From positions 1-47,968 of the forward strand of contig NZ_JAEPKU010000018.1 of assembly GCF_016652235.1 (NCBI RefSeq): a stretch of 47,968 nucleotides of DNA, written 5' to 3'. A program made the translations under genes and the position numbers. This stretch comes from Dysgonomonas sp. Marseille-P4677. Lineage in GTDB: Bacteria; Bacteroidota; Bacteroidia; Bacteroidales; Dysgonomonadaceae. A model generated the notes under the pieces. The model searched no databases. It worked only from the letters and a program-made list of their open reading frames with translations, and was not told the origin of the DNA. Shown piece after piece: positions 1 through 9,617 of the stretch (positions are counted from its first letter, which is position 1; every line of letters starts with the position of its first letter).

Positions 1-98
1 CATATAACTTTTAATGTGGGTAGAACATGCTGTAGACACAAACACGCGAGGTTAATATATCACAGTTATATAGTCGTTAGCAAGTGATTCTGGCATAT

Positions 99-3000
99 TC
101 AAATTTCAGTCGGAGACTTATCAAAGTGCTTTTTGAAAGCCGTACTAAAATAGCCAACACTCGAGAAACCGCAAAATACACTTACTTCGGTTACACTATA
201 TTTTCTGGTCTGCAGCAATTCTAAAGCATGGTTTAGTCTAATACCCTTAATAAAATCAACTGGAGATTGATTGGTTAACGTCTTTATTTTTTTATATAGA
301 AGAGATGGACTCACATACATTTCATTAGCAAAATCATCTTTCCCAAATTTAGGATTATCCATATTTGCATGCACAACTTCTATTGCTTTTTTTACGAACT
401 GGTCATTAAACTCATTTGCAAAAACTTGCTCTTCCCCTCCTTTTGTTATAGCTTTCAGAGCCCTGTCTCTTACTGCATTTCGGTTCTGAATAATTGATAC
501 TATTTTTTGAAACAAAAGAACCATATCAAAAGGCTTAGTTATATAATCATCAGCCCCTATCGCCAGCCCTCGCAATTGCTCTTCTCTTTCGGTCAGAGCT
601 GTAAGTAAAATAACGGGTATATGTGATGTTTCGAAAGTAGATTTTATCATATTACACAGCTCATAACCATCCATTTCTGGCATCATTATATCAGAGACGA
701 CTAAATCGGGCATTGTTTTCTGAATAAGACTCCAAGCCTCATCCCCATTTTGAGCCACAGAAACATTTAATTTATAACTTAACGAGTGCTGAATAAAGTT
801 TCTTAAATCATCATTATCCTCAACTACCAGAATCTGCATATCTTTATCTATAGAATTATCTTTTATTGATAATCTTTGGCTAAAGCCCGTTTGCTTAAAA
901 TCTATATCCTCTCTGTTTAAAGTAAATACCTCATCATCCTCATTTATCGCTTTAATAGGCATGGTAATTTTAAACTTAGAGCCCTCGTTTTCCCTGCTAT
1001 CAAAACTTATCGAACCTCCATGTAATACAACATAATGTTTAACCAGTAGTAACCCTATTCCCGAACCTACAATCTTTGAATTAATAGCATTCTCGCTACG
1101 ATAAAATTCCTGAAAAAGCTTATTCTGCTCTTTTTTTGATATTCCTATTCCATAGTCCTGAACTTCCATAATCCAATCATTTTTATCGAAAGTCATAGTA
1201 ATCTCTACCTGACTGTTCGGATACGAATACTTTATAGCATTTGAGATTAAATTATCTACTATTTTAGTCATCATAACCTCGTCTACTTTAACATAAAAAT
1301 AAGGCCGATTATGGATTAAGATCAATTCAATATTCTTATTTTTAGCTAACGACTCGAACATTAGCTTACGATGTGATACAAATCTTACAATATCAATCAT
1401 GCTAAGCGACATTTGTTCCTTGCCTATATCAACTTTTTGAAAATCCAAAAGCTGGGTTGTTACAGAAGAAAGCCGTCTAATCTGTTCGATAGCTAAACAT
1501 AAAAAATATTTACCTCTTTCTGTTAAATTCGGCTCTTCACTGAGTTCTTCCACCGGAGCTTTTATTAGAGTTAAAGATGTTCGAATATCGTGAGCCATAT
1601 TTGTAAAAAATCGAACTTTATCTTCTGTATGTTGCTGTTTTAACCTATTTATATAAAATTTTAATGACGAATATACGATATATGATAATATCAGTATAAT
1701 TAGCAATCTAAACCACCATGTATTCCAAAACGGAGGAGCTATATATATAGATAATTGGCGCTCACTGATTATTTCAGACAAAGAACTGTCAAACATCCGA
1801 ATTTTCAACTCAAAGCTACCACTCGGTAGGTTCGTATAAGTAAGATTTCGATAATTAGTCGGTTCAGTCCAGTCACTATCTATTCCTTCCATTTTCCACG
1901 AAAATTTAGAGTCGGCAGTAGATGCCCCGATAAATAAAAATTCGAGTGTTAAGGTATTTTGAGTATAATCAAGCGATATTTTTTTTAAAGCATCAAGAGG
2001 TTCATCTAATGTAAATGCTGAATTTTTTCTTATAGATCTCCCGGAAACAATTAGATCTTGAAAGAAAATACGTCCCTCGGATGGGATTGGCTGTAAAGAT
2101 ATAGGATCGAACATTATTGCCCCATTATTAGTTCCCCATATTAGCTCACCACTTTTCAGCTTGAATCCTGAATTTGGATTAAAAGAAACATTTAATGTAG
2201 GAGATATCGAAGAATATACCGAAACATTATGATCATTTGGGTCAAATTTACATAATCCGTTTTCTGTACCTAACCATAGATAACCATTTATAAGAAGAAT
2301 GTTATTTATATAGTCTGATAACAACCCTGATTTTGTAGTAAACTTATTAACCGATTTACTTTCTAGATTAAAACATAATAAACCATCACCACTAGTTCCA
2401 AGCCATATATCGTCTCCCATAATTAGAATGTCCTGAACTATATGGCCATCTAGTATAATCTGGGTTGATTCTTCTTTTTTGTCTAATACACACAATCCGA
2501 AAGTACAACCCAATAATATTTTATCCGGAGACAATTCTGCGAATACATTAACTGGCTGATATGGATAAGCCTTAAATCTATTTTCAGAAGCCTTATAACA
2601 AAAAATATTACCTGGAGGGCCTCCTAGCCAAAGGTCTCCATCGCTATCTTTAAAAATATCAAAAATAAAGTTATTAGTAAGGGTTGAATTTTGCCGTTCT
2701 TTTGAATAATATGCTTTTTCTTCACCTGTTTTGCCATCAATTACATGAACTCCTGAAGAATAAGTTCCTGCCCATATATTACCATTATTATCTTCACAAA
2801 GGGATAAAAATACTTGAGCATTATCATTCTTACTATCAAAATAAGTTTTCCATTTATTCGTTTTCACATTCCAACAACTTACACCGTTGTTAGTTGCAAA
2901 CCAGATATTGCCCTTACTGTCTTCAATTATTCTATTTACATCGTTATTTTTCAGCGAGTTTTGATTATTTATATTATGAGAAATCTGAGTTACATTGTGT

Positions 3001-3974
3001 GTCTGCCTATCGAAGAATGATATTCCGCCACTATAAGTACATACCCACACTCGTTTATTACCCTCACTAAAAATATCATATACTCCATTTCCTTTCAAGG
3101 ATTGAGGATTATCTGCATTCTCTTTATAGATATTAAGGACTTTATCTCCAGCTCTGGTCAACTCCCAGACTCCTTGCCCATCGATTCCTATGAGTATAGT
3201 AGAATCGCTATTGACAGAAAAAGCCTGAACTGGCTGTTTTGGAAAATTTTTAACAGAAACTTGCTGTAATTTTTTATCAGAAATATCAAAAATAAAAGCA
3301 CCATCTGTACTACTTCCCAGCCACAGTTTTTTTATTTTTCTATCATAAAAAAGTTTGACGAACTGAATTGACTTATATGATGAATAATCGCAAAGCTTTT
3401 CACTTTTTTTGCTATTTGTATTCAAGAGCCAAATTCCACCATCACATATAACAAAGAATCTATGGTCCTCATACCATTCAATAGTGTGTATCTCTGTAGT
3501 GAATCCTTCAAAACGATGCAATTCTTTATTATGATATCTGTATAGGCCAACCGAAGATGCAATTATATACGACCCATCATTATTAACAACAACTTTACTT
3601 ATTCCTAAAAAATAATCATTTAGAGGCTTTCTAATATCTATTACCAGACTAAATTTATCAGACACTTCTTCATATTTAAATATCTGTCCATTATTGGTAT
3701 AAGCCAAAAGAGTCTGATTTTCGTAGGTCAGTTTAACAAAAATTACATTTGCTGTTTCATAGGGTAATTTGTAAATACGATAATCATCTCCGGAAAGCCT
3801 CAGTATGCCGGTTTTTGATGACCCCCAAATAAAACCATTATTATCTTTACATATAGATGCGACTTCTCGCATATTTATATTTAAAGTTTCATTGATATTA
3901 TAAAATTTAGTATTTGATGAATAACCGGTAAATATTGATAATATAATCAATAATGTGATCATTATAATTTTCAT
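99..3974 (-). CDS. Hybrid two-component system regulator (HTCS), about 1291 aa
   Basis: Single-chain sensor, kinase, receiver and DNA-binding protein that typically controls PULs in Bacteroidota. Numbering from the ATG at 3974: signal/TM near 1-20, periplasmic beta-propeller repeats (many IWxGT/LWLGT-like blades) to about 640, Y_Y_Y domain about 680-745, TM about 753-774. The kinase has an H-box AHDIRTSLTLI (His795), N-box DNLISNAIKYS and G-box GSGIGLLLVKH. The receiver spans about 1050-1160 with phospho-acceptor Asp1095 in VVSDIMMPEMDG, and an AraC-type HTH fills about 1190-1291. A longer in-frame reading starts at a TTG (4019), but the ATG here gives a clean signal peptide. It probably senses a glycan breakdown product in the periplasm and activates the adjacent hydrolase and SusCD genes; ligand unknown. 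The C-terminus ends right at SPTEI, a few residues shorter than usual. Confidence 0.95.
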   Translation of the reverse strand: MKIIMITLLIILSIFTGYSSNTKFYNINETLNINMREVASICKDNNGFIWGSSKTGILRLSGDDYRIYKLPYETANVIFVKLTYENQTLLAYTNNGQIFKYEEVSDKFSLVIDIRKPLNDYFLGISKVVVNNDGSYIIASSVGLYRYHNKELHRFEGFTTEIHTIEWYEDHRFFVICDGGIWLLNTNSKKSEKLCDYSSYKSIQFVKLFYDRKIKKLWLGSSTDGAFIFDISDKKLQQVSVKNFPKQPVQAFSVNSDSTILIGIDGQGVWELTRAGDKVLNIYKENADNPQSLKGNGVYDIFSEGNKRVWVCTYSGGISFFDRQTHNVTQISHNINNQNSLKNNDVNRIIEDSKGNIWFATNNGVSCWNVKTNKWKTYFDSKNDNAQVFLSLCEDNNGNIWAGTYSSGVHVIDGKTGEEKAYYSKERQNSTLTNNFIFDIFKDSDGDLWLGGPPGNIFCYKASENRFKAYPYQPVNVFAELSPDKILLGCTFGLCVLDKKEESTQIILDGHIVQDILIMGDDIWLGTSGDGLLCFNLESKSVNKFTTKSGLLSDYINNILLINGYLWLGTENGLCKFDPNDHNVSVYSSISPTLNVSFNPNSGFKLKSGELIWGTNNGAIMFDPISLQPIPSEGRIFFQDLIVSGRSIRKNSAFTLDEPLDALKKISLDYTQNTLTLEFLFIGASTADSKFSWKMEGIDSDWTEPTNYRNLTYTNLPSGSFELKIRMFDSSLSEIISERQLSIYIAPPFWNTWWFRLLIILILSYIVYSSLKFYINRLKQQHTEDKVRFFTNMAHDIRTSLTLIKAPVEELSEEPNLTERGKYFLCLAIEQIRRLSSVTTQLLDFQKVDIGKEQMSLSMIDIVRFVSHRKLMFESLAKNKNIELILIHNRPYFYVKVDEVMMTKIVDNLISNAIKYSYPNSQVEITMTFDKNDWIMEVQDYGIGISKKEQNKLFQEFYRSENAINSKIVGSGIGLLLVKHYVVLHGGSISFDSRENEGSKFKITMPIKAINEDDEVFTLNREDIDFKQTGFSQRLSIKDNSIDKDMQILVVEDNDDLRNFIQHSLSYKLNVSVAQNGDEAWSLIQKTMPDLVVSDIMMPEMDGYELCNMIKSTFETSHIPVILLTALTEREEQLRGLAIGADDYITKPFDMVLLFQKIVSIIQNRNAVRDRALKAITKGGEEQVFANEFNDQFVKKAIEVVHANMDNPKFGKDDFANEMYVSPSLLYKKIKTLTNQSPVDFIKGIRLNHALELLQTRKYSVTEVSVFCGFSSVGYFSTAFKKHFDKSPTEI

Positions 3975-4170
3975 AGTAACAAGATAAAGTTTAACTATAT
4001 CATATTTGTTGAGAGCCAATATTCAATATTACGTTAGATCTGAAACTTATCCTATTAGTACAAGGTTAACAAAATTCATACAAATAATTTTTTACTTACA
4101 TTTTCCTTCTTAAATAATCAATTATAATTCATTTATATATTTAGCCAGCTTACTATAATATACAGACGAA

Positions 4171-4201
4171 AGGTCTGAATAAAATATTCTATTCAAGACC
4201 T
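4171..4201. terminator. Inverted repeat in the HTCS/barrel-gene gap
   Basis: Arms AGGTCTGAATA (4171-4181) and TATTCAAGACCT (4190-4201) pair with one extra A in the right arm. There is no strong T-tract on either side, so it may be an extra terminator or only a leader hairpin of the HTCS transcript. Confidence 0.35.
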
Positions 4202-4212
4202 CTTAATAATTA

Positions 4213-4235
4213 AACAATACTGATAAAGTATTGTT
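4213..4235 (-). terminator. Intrinsic terminator after the barrel protein gene
   Basis: A perfect 9-bp stem (AACAATACT/AGTATTGTT) with a 5-nt loop lies 48 bp downstream of the stop of the minus-strand barrel gene. On that strand it is followed by TTTAATTATT. The rest of 4020-4282 shows no gene and should contain the HTCS promoter. Confidence 0.6.
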
Positions 4236-4282
4236 ACGAACAAAGAACGCTTAACTTACGTTATTCATCGTCGTGAAGCAAA

Positions 4283-5128
4283 TCATAAATTAAATGATAG
4301 TCTTATTTTTATTCCTGCAGCAATAGGTACAGCTTTACCTATAACCTTCGTATTAACAACACTATTGTTAACAAAGTTTTCAGATTCATCAATTTTATAT
4401 TCTATTAGCTTTTTACCCTTCTTACTTATATCATTAAGTCCAAAATCAAAATACCCTCCGGTATAGAAAGAAAAGGCTTTATCCAATTGCCACTTTATAC
4501 CGGTTTCAATAGATAAAAGACAAGCTATTTTTAGACTAATGTCATCCTTTATATTTTGTCGCTCGAAATTTCCAAATCCCATAAACTCTTGTGTATTTAG
4601 AATTAGGTCCTTTTCTCCACTCCAAATCGGATATAATCCAGAATTAGAAATGGAAGCATTCAGTATCTCATATTTACCTGAAACCGGTATACCAAATTTG
4701 AATCCACTCCCTACGAAAAAATGATGATTTTTAAGAATAGGAGTTAGATAGTGTACATGAATAGGAATGTTCAAGAATAATGCCTCTTGCTTTTCTTTAT
4801 AGTTTGTAACCACTGTTCTAAACTCAAAATCATATTCTCCATCATTACTACTATAAGAATCTGAATAGTCATCCAATGTTATTTGAGCATTATGTAGAGA
4901 TAGCTCTAGCCCTGTCCCAACACTCCATTGCTTCGATAAATAGTAATTATACCCTATTCCAAAAGAACCTCCTATACAATTCTTCATACTTCCAAAATCA
5001 CCACTGTATCTCAACGTCGATAAACCTCCAGAAATAGAGAATGATATTTCGTGCTTCGAAGGGCCTTGCGCTAATATATTTTTCTGTGGGAATATTACTA
5101 TTATTATCAATATTAATATTTTCTTCAT
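4283..5128 (-). CDS. Outer-membrane beta-barrel protein (PorT-like), 281 aa
   Basis: A signal peptide (residues 1-20, cleavage near ILAQ) is followed by alternating amphipathic strands rich in Gly and aromatic residues (GGSFGIGYNYYLSKQWSVGTGLEL, written here only as a motif type) and a C-terminal strand ending in IRLSFNL, as expected for a small outer-membrane barrel. It lies 18 bp downstream of the GH5-GH43 gene on the same strand and is probably cotranscribed with it. No enzymatic motif is visible. It could be an accessory porin or assembly factor for the locus, but a specific role cannot be read from the sequence. Confidence 0.7.
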   Translation of the reverse strand: MKKILILIIIVIFPQKNILAQGPSKHEISFSISGGLSTLRYSGDFGSMKNCIGGSFGIGYNYYLSKQWSVGTGLELSLHNAQITLDDYSDSYSSNDGEYDFEFRTVVTNYKEKQEALFLNIPIHVHYLTPILKNHHFFVGSGFKFGIPVSGKYEILNASISNSGLYPIWSGEKDLILNTQEFMGFGNFERQNIKDDISLKIACLLSIETGIKWQLDKAFSFYTGGYFDFGLNDISKKGKKLIEYKIDESENFVNNSVVNTKVIGKAVPIAAGIKIRLSFNL

Positions 5129-5146
5129 ATTCTTATAAATTCATTG

Positions 5147-8100
5147 TTACTTTACAATTAACCGCTCTTGCCCAGTCCATCCTTCCGACACAGCTTTTAA
5201 TATATAGATTCCGCTTGAAGAAGGCATAACAATGGTCGTCACATTTCCTGTTGCTTTAGTCGAACCCATTTTTATTCCGTTAATATTATATATCTCTATT
5301 GTTGTTTTGTCTAGGAGACCTTGGTCAACATCTAACAGAACTGAGACAGTCTCTCCATTCTTAATCGGATTAGGATATATCTTCATCAACATTGAATAGT
5401 CTATCTTGATTTCTTTGTCCCATGAACGAAGTACCTCGCCACCTTTAGTCGTAAGCTCTACATAATAATTTCCACTTAGTTTGTCTGTTTTATTAGGTCC
5501 TGCCGAATAATATTGACCTCTCGAAATTTCTTTTCCGTTATTGAACCACTTATACTGATCAAACTCAAATCCTCCGTTGGTGCTACTATTACCGTTTACA
5601 ATTAAAGTATTGTCCCATCGTGTAATAATAATGTCATCGAAGTTAAAGCGTTTTTCTAGTCTTAAGGTATAATTTTGACTATGTTTCCCATCCGGAGAAA
5701 CAATCTTAAAAGTCAAAGTCTGAATAGAAGGCTTAGATGTATTTACTACCATCTTTTTGCTAACCAACTCCTCATTGCCAATAAAAACTTTTGCATCTAA
5801 GGCAGTTTCAATTATAAATGAGTTTTCTGATAATGTATTATCCCGAGGAACAATATACCATTCATTTATATCAATATCTTTACCATCTTCAGTTATCAAT
5901 CGATGTAGAGAAGCGTCACTGTTCCATTCACCTTCTTCATCCAAATAAGGATATACATCTTCAAGATAGATAGGAATATTACCAAATGACCAGAAACCGA
6001 CTCTATATATTCGGGACAAATCTAAAGGTTTCGCCTCTCCATCTATATACTTAACTAAGGTTTTAAGCTCTATTTCAAGTAACTCTGTCCCATCTGCAAT
6101 ATTAATCATCGCAGGTTCTGTCCAATAACTACTTTCATCCCATATTCTGAAAGAGAAATTACCTCCTTGTACAGGCTTTGTGAATTTAACTATCAAATGT
6201 GAGTACTCCGACAGGTTTAGTCCGTTGTTAAACTCCCAACCTCCGAAGCCAAAAGGACCTGTTATCAATTTGCCATTACTCTCATCAAAGCTACCATCTG
6301 TCCATATTGAAGGGTTTAACAGTTCACTAATTAAAGGGAACATCTTCGAATTGACCTGAACTTCCAATGATCTAGGATCACCAAATGCAGACTTATAGTT
6401 TATTGTAAGATCTGCTGCCCCCTCCCTTAATCCAACTATTTGCCCATTAACATATCTTATAATATCAGGATTATTATTAATTACTGTCACCTTGGTAGTA
6501 ACATCCTCCTCACGCCCATCTGCAAATATGGCCGTCACCTTTAATGTTTTGCTCGTTCCAACAAGCATCGTTATATCATTTGATTCTGTTTTAAGATCAA
6601 CAAGTGTCAATTGTTCCTCAGAATATCCAACGAAGGAATCATCGTAAAATTTATCTTCGGTAAAAATCTCTTCCGTACTGAACCAATCTACATCCACATA
6701 ACCACCCAACTCTGAGGTTGCATAGTTGAATATACTAAATTTGACTCCGCAAAAAATGTCATAGTCGTAGACCATTGTCAACTCATCCCCCAACTGTTTA
6801 TAGCTCACATTGTCTAAGCTGTAATAAAATCGGGCTTTACTTGTTCCATAGTTTGTTATTGCTCTGAAATATATAATAGAATCATTAGTTACTTCCCCAA
6901 AACTATAATTCGTATTATTTTTAATAAAAAGTTTTCTCTCCCCACTCTCATACTTAACCCCAATCAAAGCATCAGGTTTTTGAAATATTCCTAGCCCAGC
7001 AACATCCCCCTCTTGCATATTTTGTATATGCATCTTGATTGTACCATACGAATCTATCTCATCCGAGTGATAACCGAATATTCTTTGAGTCAATGTATTT
7101 TTAGCATCTATAAATTCATTTGTAACTTTTGCTGTTTTCATTCTCAAAAAACCCGGACGTTCCGTCAACGACCATTTTGATCCATCGGCATTATGATTCC
7201 ATCCCCATTGTAGTCCCAATTTATAATCTCTAAAATTATCGTTCGTTGGTAATATTCTAATTGGGTAATCTCTCCCGACATTTGGTTTTTGATAGGTTTT
7301 AACACCTTTATTTACTCCATCAACTTTCACCCCTATTTCAGGCCAGTTATCGGCCCATTTTATCGGCTGCAGATTGGGTAACCGCCCATAAGGAAGCTTA
7401 TCATAGAATAATACAGTCCACCATTCTCCTGTCTGAGTTTCAACTAATGCCCCTTGATGAATATTATCATCGTCCAACAATATTTTTTCTTCATAAGGGC
7501 CAAATATGTTTTTTGATCGTAAGGCCGTTTGATAGGAAGGAAAACCTCCATACGTAGCATAAATATAGTAATACCCATTTATCTTATACAAGTGAGCACC
7601 TTCAAGCCCCTCCTTTGCTGTTCCTGTAAAAACAGATTCTTCTTTTATAAATTTAAATTCTTGATCCAACTCGGTTATTCTAAGTTTCGAAATACCATGT
7701 GCGATGTATATTTTTCCATCTTCATCAAAGAATAATCCCGGATCATAATAGCTATGAGATAACTTCCGAATACTCCATTTTTCAGAGGGATCTGTCGCTG
7801 TCATCAAATAACTACCTTCATTCAAGGTCGTAAAAAGTAGATAAAATTTACCATTGTTGAATTTTATACTTGTAGCCCATTGTCCACGTGCATACCTGTA
7901 TTTTCCGTCTTCTCTTTGGCAGTTAGAATCCATATTATAGCAATCATCGGATTCTATCATCTGTAAAGGATTACTACAATATTCCCAATTAACCAAATCA
8001 TATGATTTAAGAATTGTTGCCCCGGGGAAAATATGCATCGTTGTTGTTACCATGTAATATATATCACCTACACGGATAACATCCGGATCTGGAAAATCTG

Positions 8101-9343
8101 CATGAATTAGCGGATTGGTATATGTTCCATCCCCATTATCGCTATGAGATTGATTTAAGAAGTCAGGCCTTGGATAATTTGATTTAGCATACTCTTTGTA
8201 CCAATGATATGTAGGCCACGGACATGACTCAGGATCATTTAAAAATGTATATTCTTCTCCTTGTGCAGGTGGTATACCCGTAAATTTTGCTAGTTGGTCC
8301 GGAGATGTAAAGATAAGCCAACTAACATTTCCTGCATCATCTACAATTTTCTTAAAGTTGGCACCAAAACCGTCACCTCCAGCTGTTCCCGTATGCCCTT
8401 TCCCCCACGATGCCTGATATTTTTCATCAGCCCAATCCATCTCTGTAACAACTATTGGGGCAAAATCGGCAACAGGTTTTACATTTATGTCCCATTCTTT
8501 TTTGAATGTTTCATAACCGTTTGCGCTACCAAACCATCCCGGATATATATGAATTGCATAACCTATATTCTTTCCTTCTATCGGATTTAGTGCATACCCT
8601 TTATATAACGATTGATACCCTAATCCAGGAATCCAAAGGATATTGTCGCAACCCTGACTTCTCATGACATCTACTATCTTTTGAAAGTATTCTTTCAATT
8701 TATCGAAATGTCCCTGTGAACTTGCTCCATAATCACCTTCTGGACCTAATATATTTATTGGTTCATTAGCTAATTCGAACATAATATTAGGATGATTCTT
8801 TAGCTTAGGATGCTGAGCCACAATAGTCCATACCCGAAGAAGAAACAGGCTATAATCATCACCTACAGCTATTCTTTCGGGACACACTCCCGGCGGACGC
8901 ATTATAACATATAATCCTTTAGATATGGCATACTCTGCCATAGGAATAAACACTTCATCCAAGTATTTCTTAAAGCGGTTTTCATCAAAACAGTTTGGAG
9001 CTTCGTGATAATCTGGGATACATCCGGGAACATTACTCCAATGTGGATCCATATGTAAGCGAAGAAAATTCATCTCCCAACCCACTTCCATTATTTTATC
9101 GATAAGGCTTTTATTATATTTCAAACAGCCATCAACATCATAGCCATCCCAATATTTTCCCATTTCGTTAAACCACGGACTATATGTTTGGGCAAAGCCA
9201 TGTAAATTAACAATATTACCATGGGTATCCTTCAAATAGCGACCGTCTATATGAAGGCTAGGGAGCTTAGTTTGGGCACTTAATTGTAATGAAATAGCGG
9301 CAATAATTATAATAATTAATGCATTTGATTTTTTTTTCATCAA
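5147..9343 (-). CDS. Secreted GH5-GH43 bifunctional glycoside hydrolase with T9SS tail, 1398 aa
   Basis: Signal peptide at 1-24. A GH5-like (beta/alpha)8 domain spans about 28-395, with acid/base Glu194 in ELANEP and nucleophile Glu301 in VVTEMDWAD. A GH43 five-bladed propeller spans about 408-690: catalytic Asp419 in FPDPDVI, pKa modulator Asp534 in YYDPGLFFDEDG, general acid Glu581 in LEGAHLY. It is followed by the GH43-type beta-sandwich (about 700-895), a Big-like module (about 915-998), a carbohydrate-binding-like sandwich (about 1005-1135), a linker/cadherin-like part, and a C-terminal sorting domain (about 1319-1398, KIYPNP...GIYILKA) typical of type IX secretion. This predicts one exported protein that cleaves a backbone (GH5) and removes or cleaves arabinose/xylose units (GH43). 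Exact specificity is not readable. It is transcribed away from the AraC regulator at 9618. Confidence 0.92.
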   Translation of the reverse strand: MMKKKSNALIIIIIAAISLQLSAQTKLPSLHIDGRYLKDTHGNIVNLHGFAQTYSPWFNEMGKYWDGYDVDGCLKYNKSLIDKIMEVGWEMNFLRLHMDPHWSNVPGCIPDYHEAPNCFDENRFKKYLDEVFIPMAEYAISKGLYVIMRPPGVCPERIAVGDDYSLFLLRVWTIVAQHPKLKNHPNIMFELANEPINILGPEGDYGASSQGHFDKLKEYFQKIVDVMRSQGCDNILWIPGLGYQSLYKGYALNPIEGKNIGYAIHIYPGWFGSANGYETFKKEWDINVKPVADFAPIVVTEMDWADEKYQASWGKGHTGTAGGDGFGANFKKIVDDAGNVSWLIFTSPDQLAKFTGIPPAQGEEYTFLNDPESCPWPTYHWYKEYAKSNYPRPDFLNQSHSDNGDGTYTNPLIHADFPDPDVIRVGDIYYMVTTTMHIFPGATILKSYDLVNWEYCSNPLQMIESDDCYNMDSNCQREDGKYRYARGQWATSIKFNNGKFYLLFTTLNEGSYLMTATDPSEKWSIRKLSHSYYDPGLFFDEDGKIYIAHGISKLRITELDQEFKFIKEESVFTGTAKEGLEGAHLYKINGYYYIYATYGGFPSYQTALRSKNIFGPYEEKILLDDDNIHQGALVETQTGEWWTVLFYDKLPYGRLPNLQPIKWADNWPEIGVKVDGVNKGVKTYQKPNVGRDYPIRILPTNDNFRDYKLGLQWGWNHNADGSKWSLTERPGFLRMKTAKVTNEFIDAKNTLTQRIFGYHSDEIDSYGTIKMHIQNMQEGDVAGLGIFQKPDALIGVKYESGERKLFIKNNTNYSFGEVTNDSIIYFRAITNYGTSKARFYYSLDNVSYKQLGDELTMVYDYDIFCGVKFSIFNYATSELGGYVDVDWFSTEEIFTEDKFYDDSFVGYSEEQLTLVDLKTESNDITMLVGTSKTLKVTAIFADGREEDVTTKVTVINNNPDIIRYVNGQIVGLREGAADLTINYKSAFGDPRSLEVQVNSKMFPLISELLNPSIWTDGSFDESNGKLITGPFGFGGWEFNNGLNLSEYSHLIVKFTKPVQGGNFSFRIWDESSYWTEPAMINIADGTELLEIELKTLVKYIDGEAKPLDLSRIYRVGFWSFGNIPIYLEDVYPYLDEEGEWNSDASLHRLITEDGKDIDINEWYIVPRDNTLSENSFIIETALDAKVFIGNEELVSKKMVVNTSKPSIQTLTFKIVSPDGKHSQNYTLRLEKRFNFDDIIITRWDNTLIVNGNSSTNGGFEFDQYKWFNNGKEISRGQYYSAGPNKTDKLSGNYYVELTTKGGEVLRSWDKEIKIDYSMLMKIYPNPIKNGETVSVLLDVDQGLLDKTTIEIYNINGIKMGSTKATGNVTTIVMPSSSGIYILKAVSEGWTGQERLIVK

Positions 9344-9517
9344 TAAAAATTTACAATTTCTGTGTTTATATTCTTATAGTGTTTTTCAATTCCGACTCTT
9401 GGAGTCATCAAAATTTTTGATCCTGATATTTATTTTGCGTTTTTCATAATCAATTCGATATAAGTAAACCTCCCAATAGTTTACATAACACAAATCTAGA
9501 AACTGATTTATATACTG

Positions 9518-9556
9518 ATTTCCAGTTTTAGATAATATATTTCCAGTTTTAGATAA
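9518..9556 (+). promoter_or_regulatory. Tandem 18-bp direct repeat, probable PUL regulator site
   Basis: ATTTCCAGTTTTAGATAA occurs twice without mismatch (9518-9535 and 9539-9556), 21 bp apart, which is two helical turns. It lies in the 274-bp gap between the divergent GH5-GH43 gene and the AraC-type regulator. A related pair with the same period is upstream of the SusCD operon (26879-26915). Two tandem half-sites on one face of the helix suit AraC/HTCS binding; which of the two local regulators binds is inference. Confidence 0.6.
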
Positions 9557-9617
9557 ATAAGACTAGACTCAATGCTAACATGCCATTTTGTATTTCTAAA
9601 AGTTTTATCTTTAGAAT

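Noticed and set aside
99-4019. Longer HTCS start at TTG 4019
   Set aside because: The ATG at 3974 gives a standard signal sequence, while the longer reading places 15 polar residues ahead of it.
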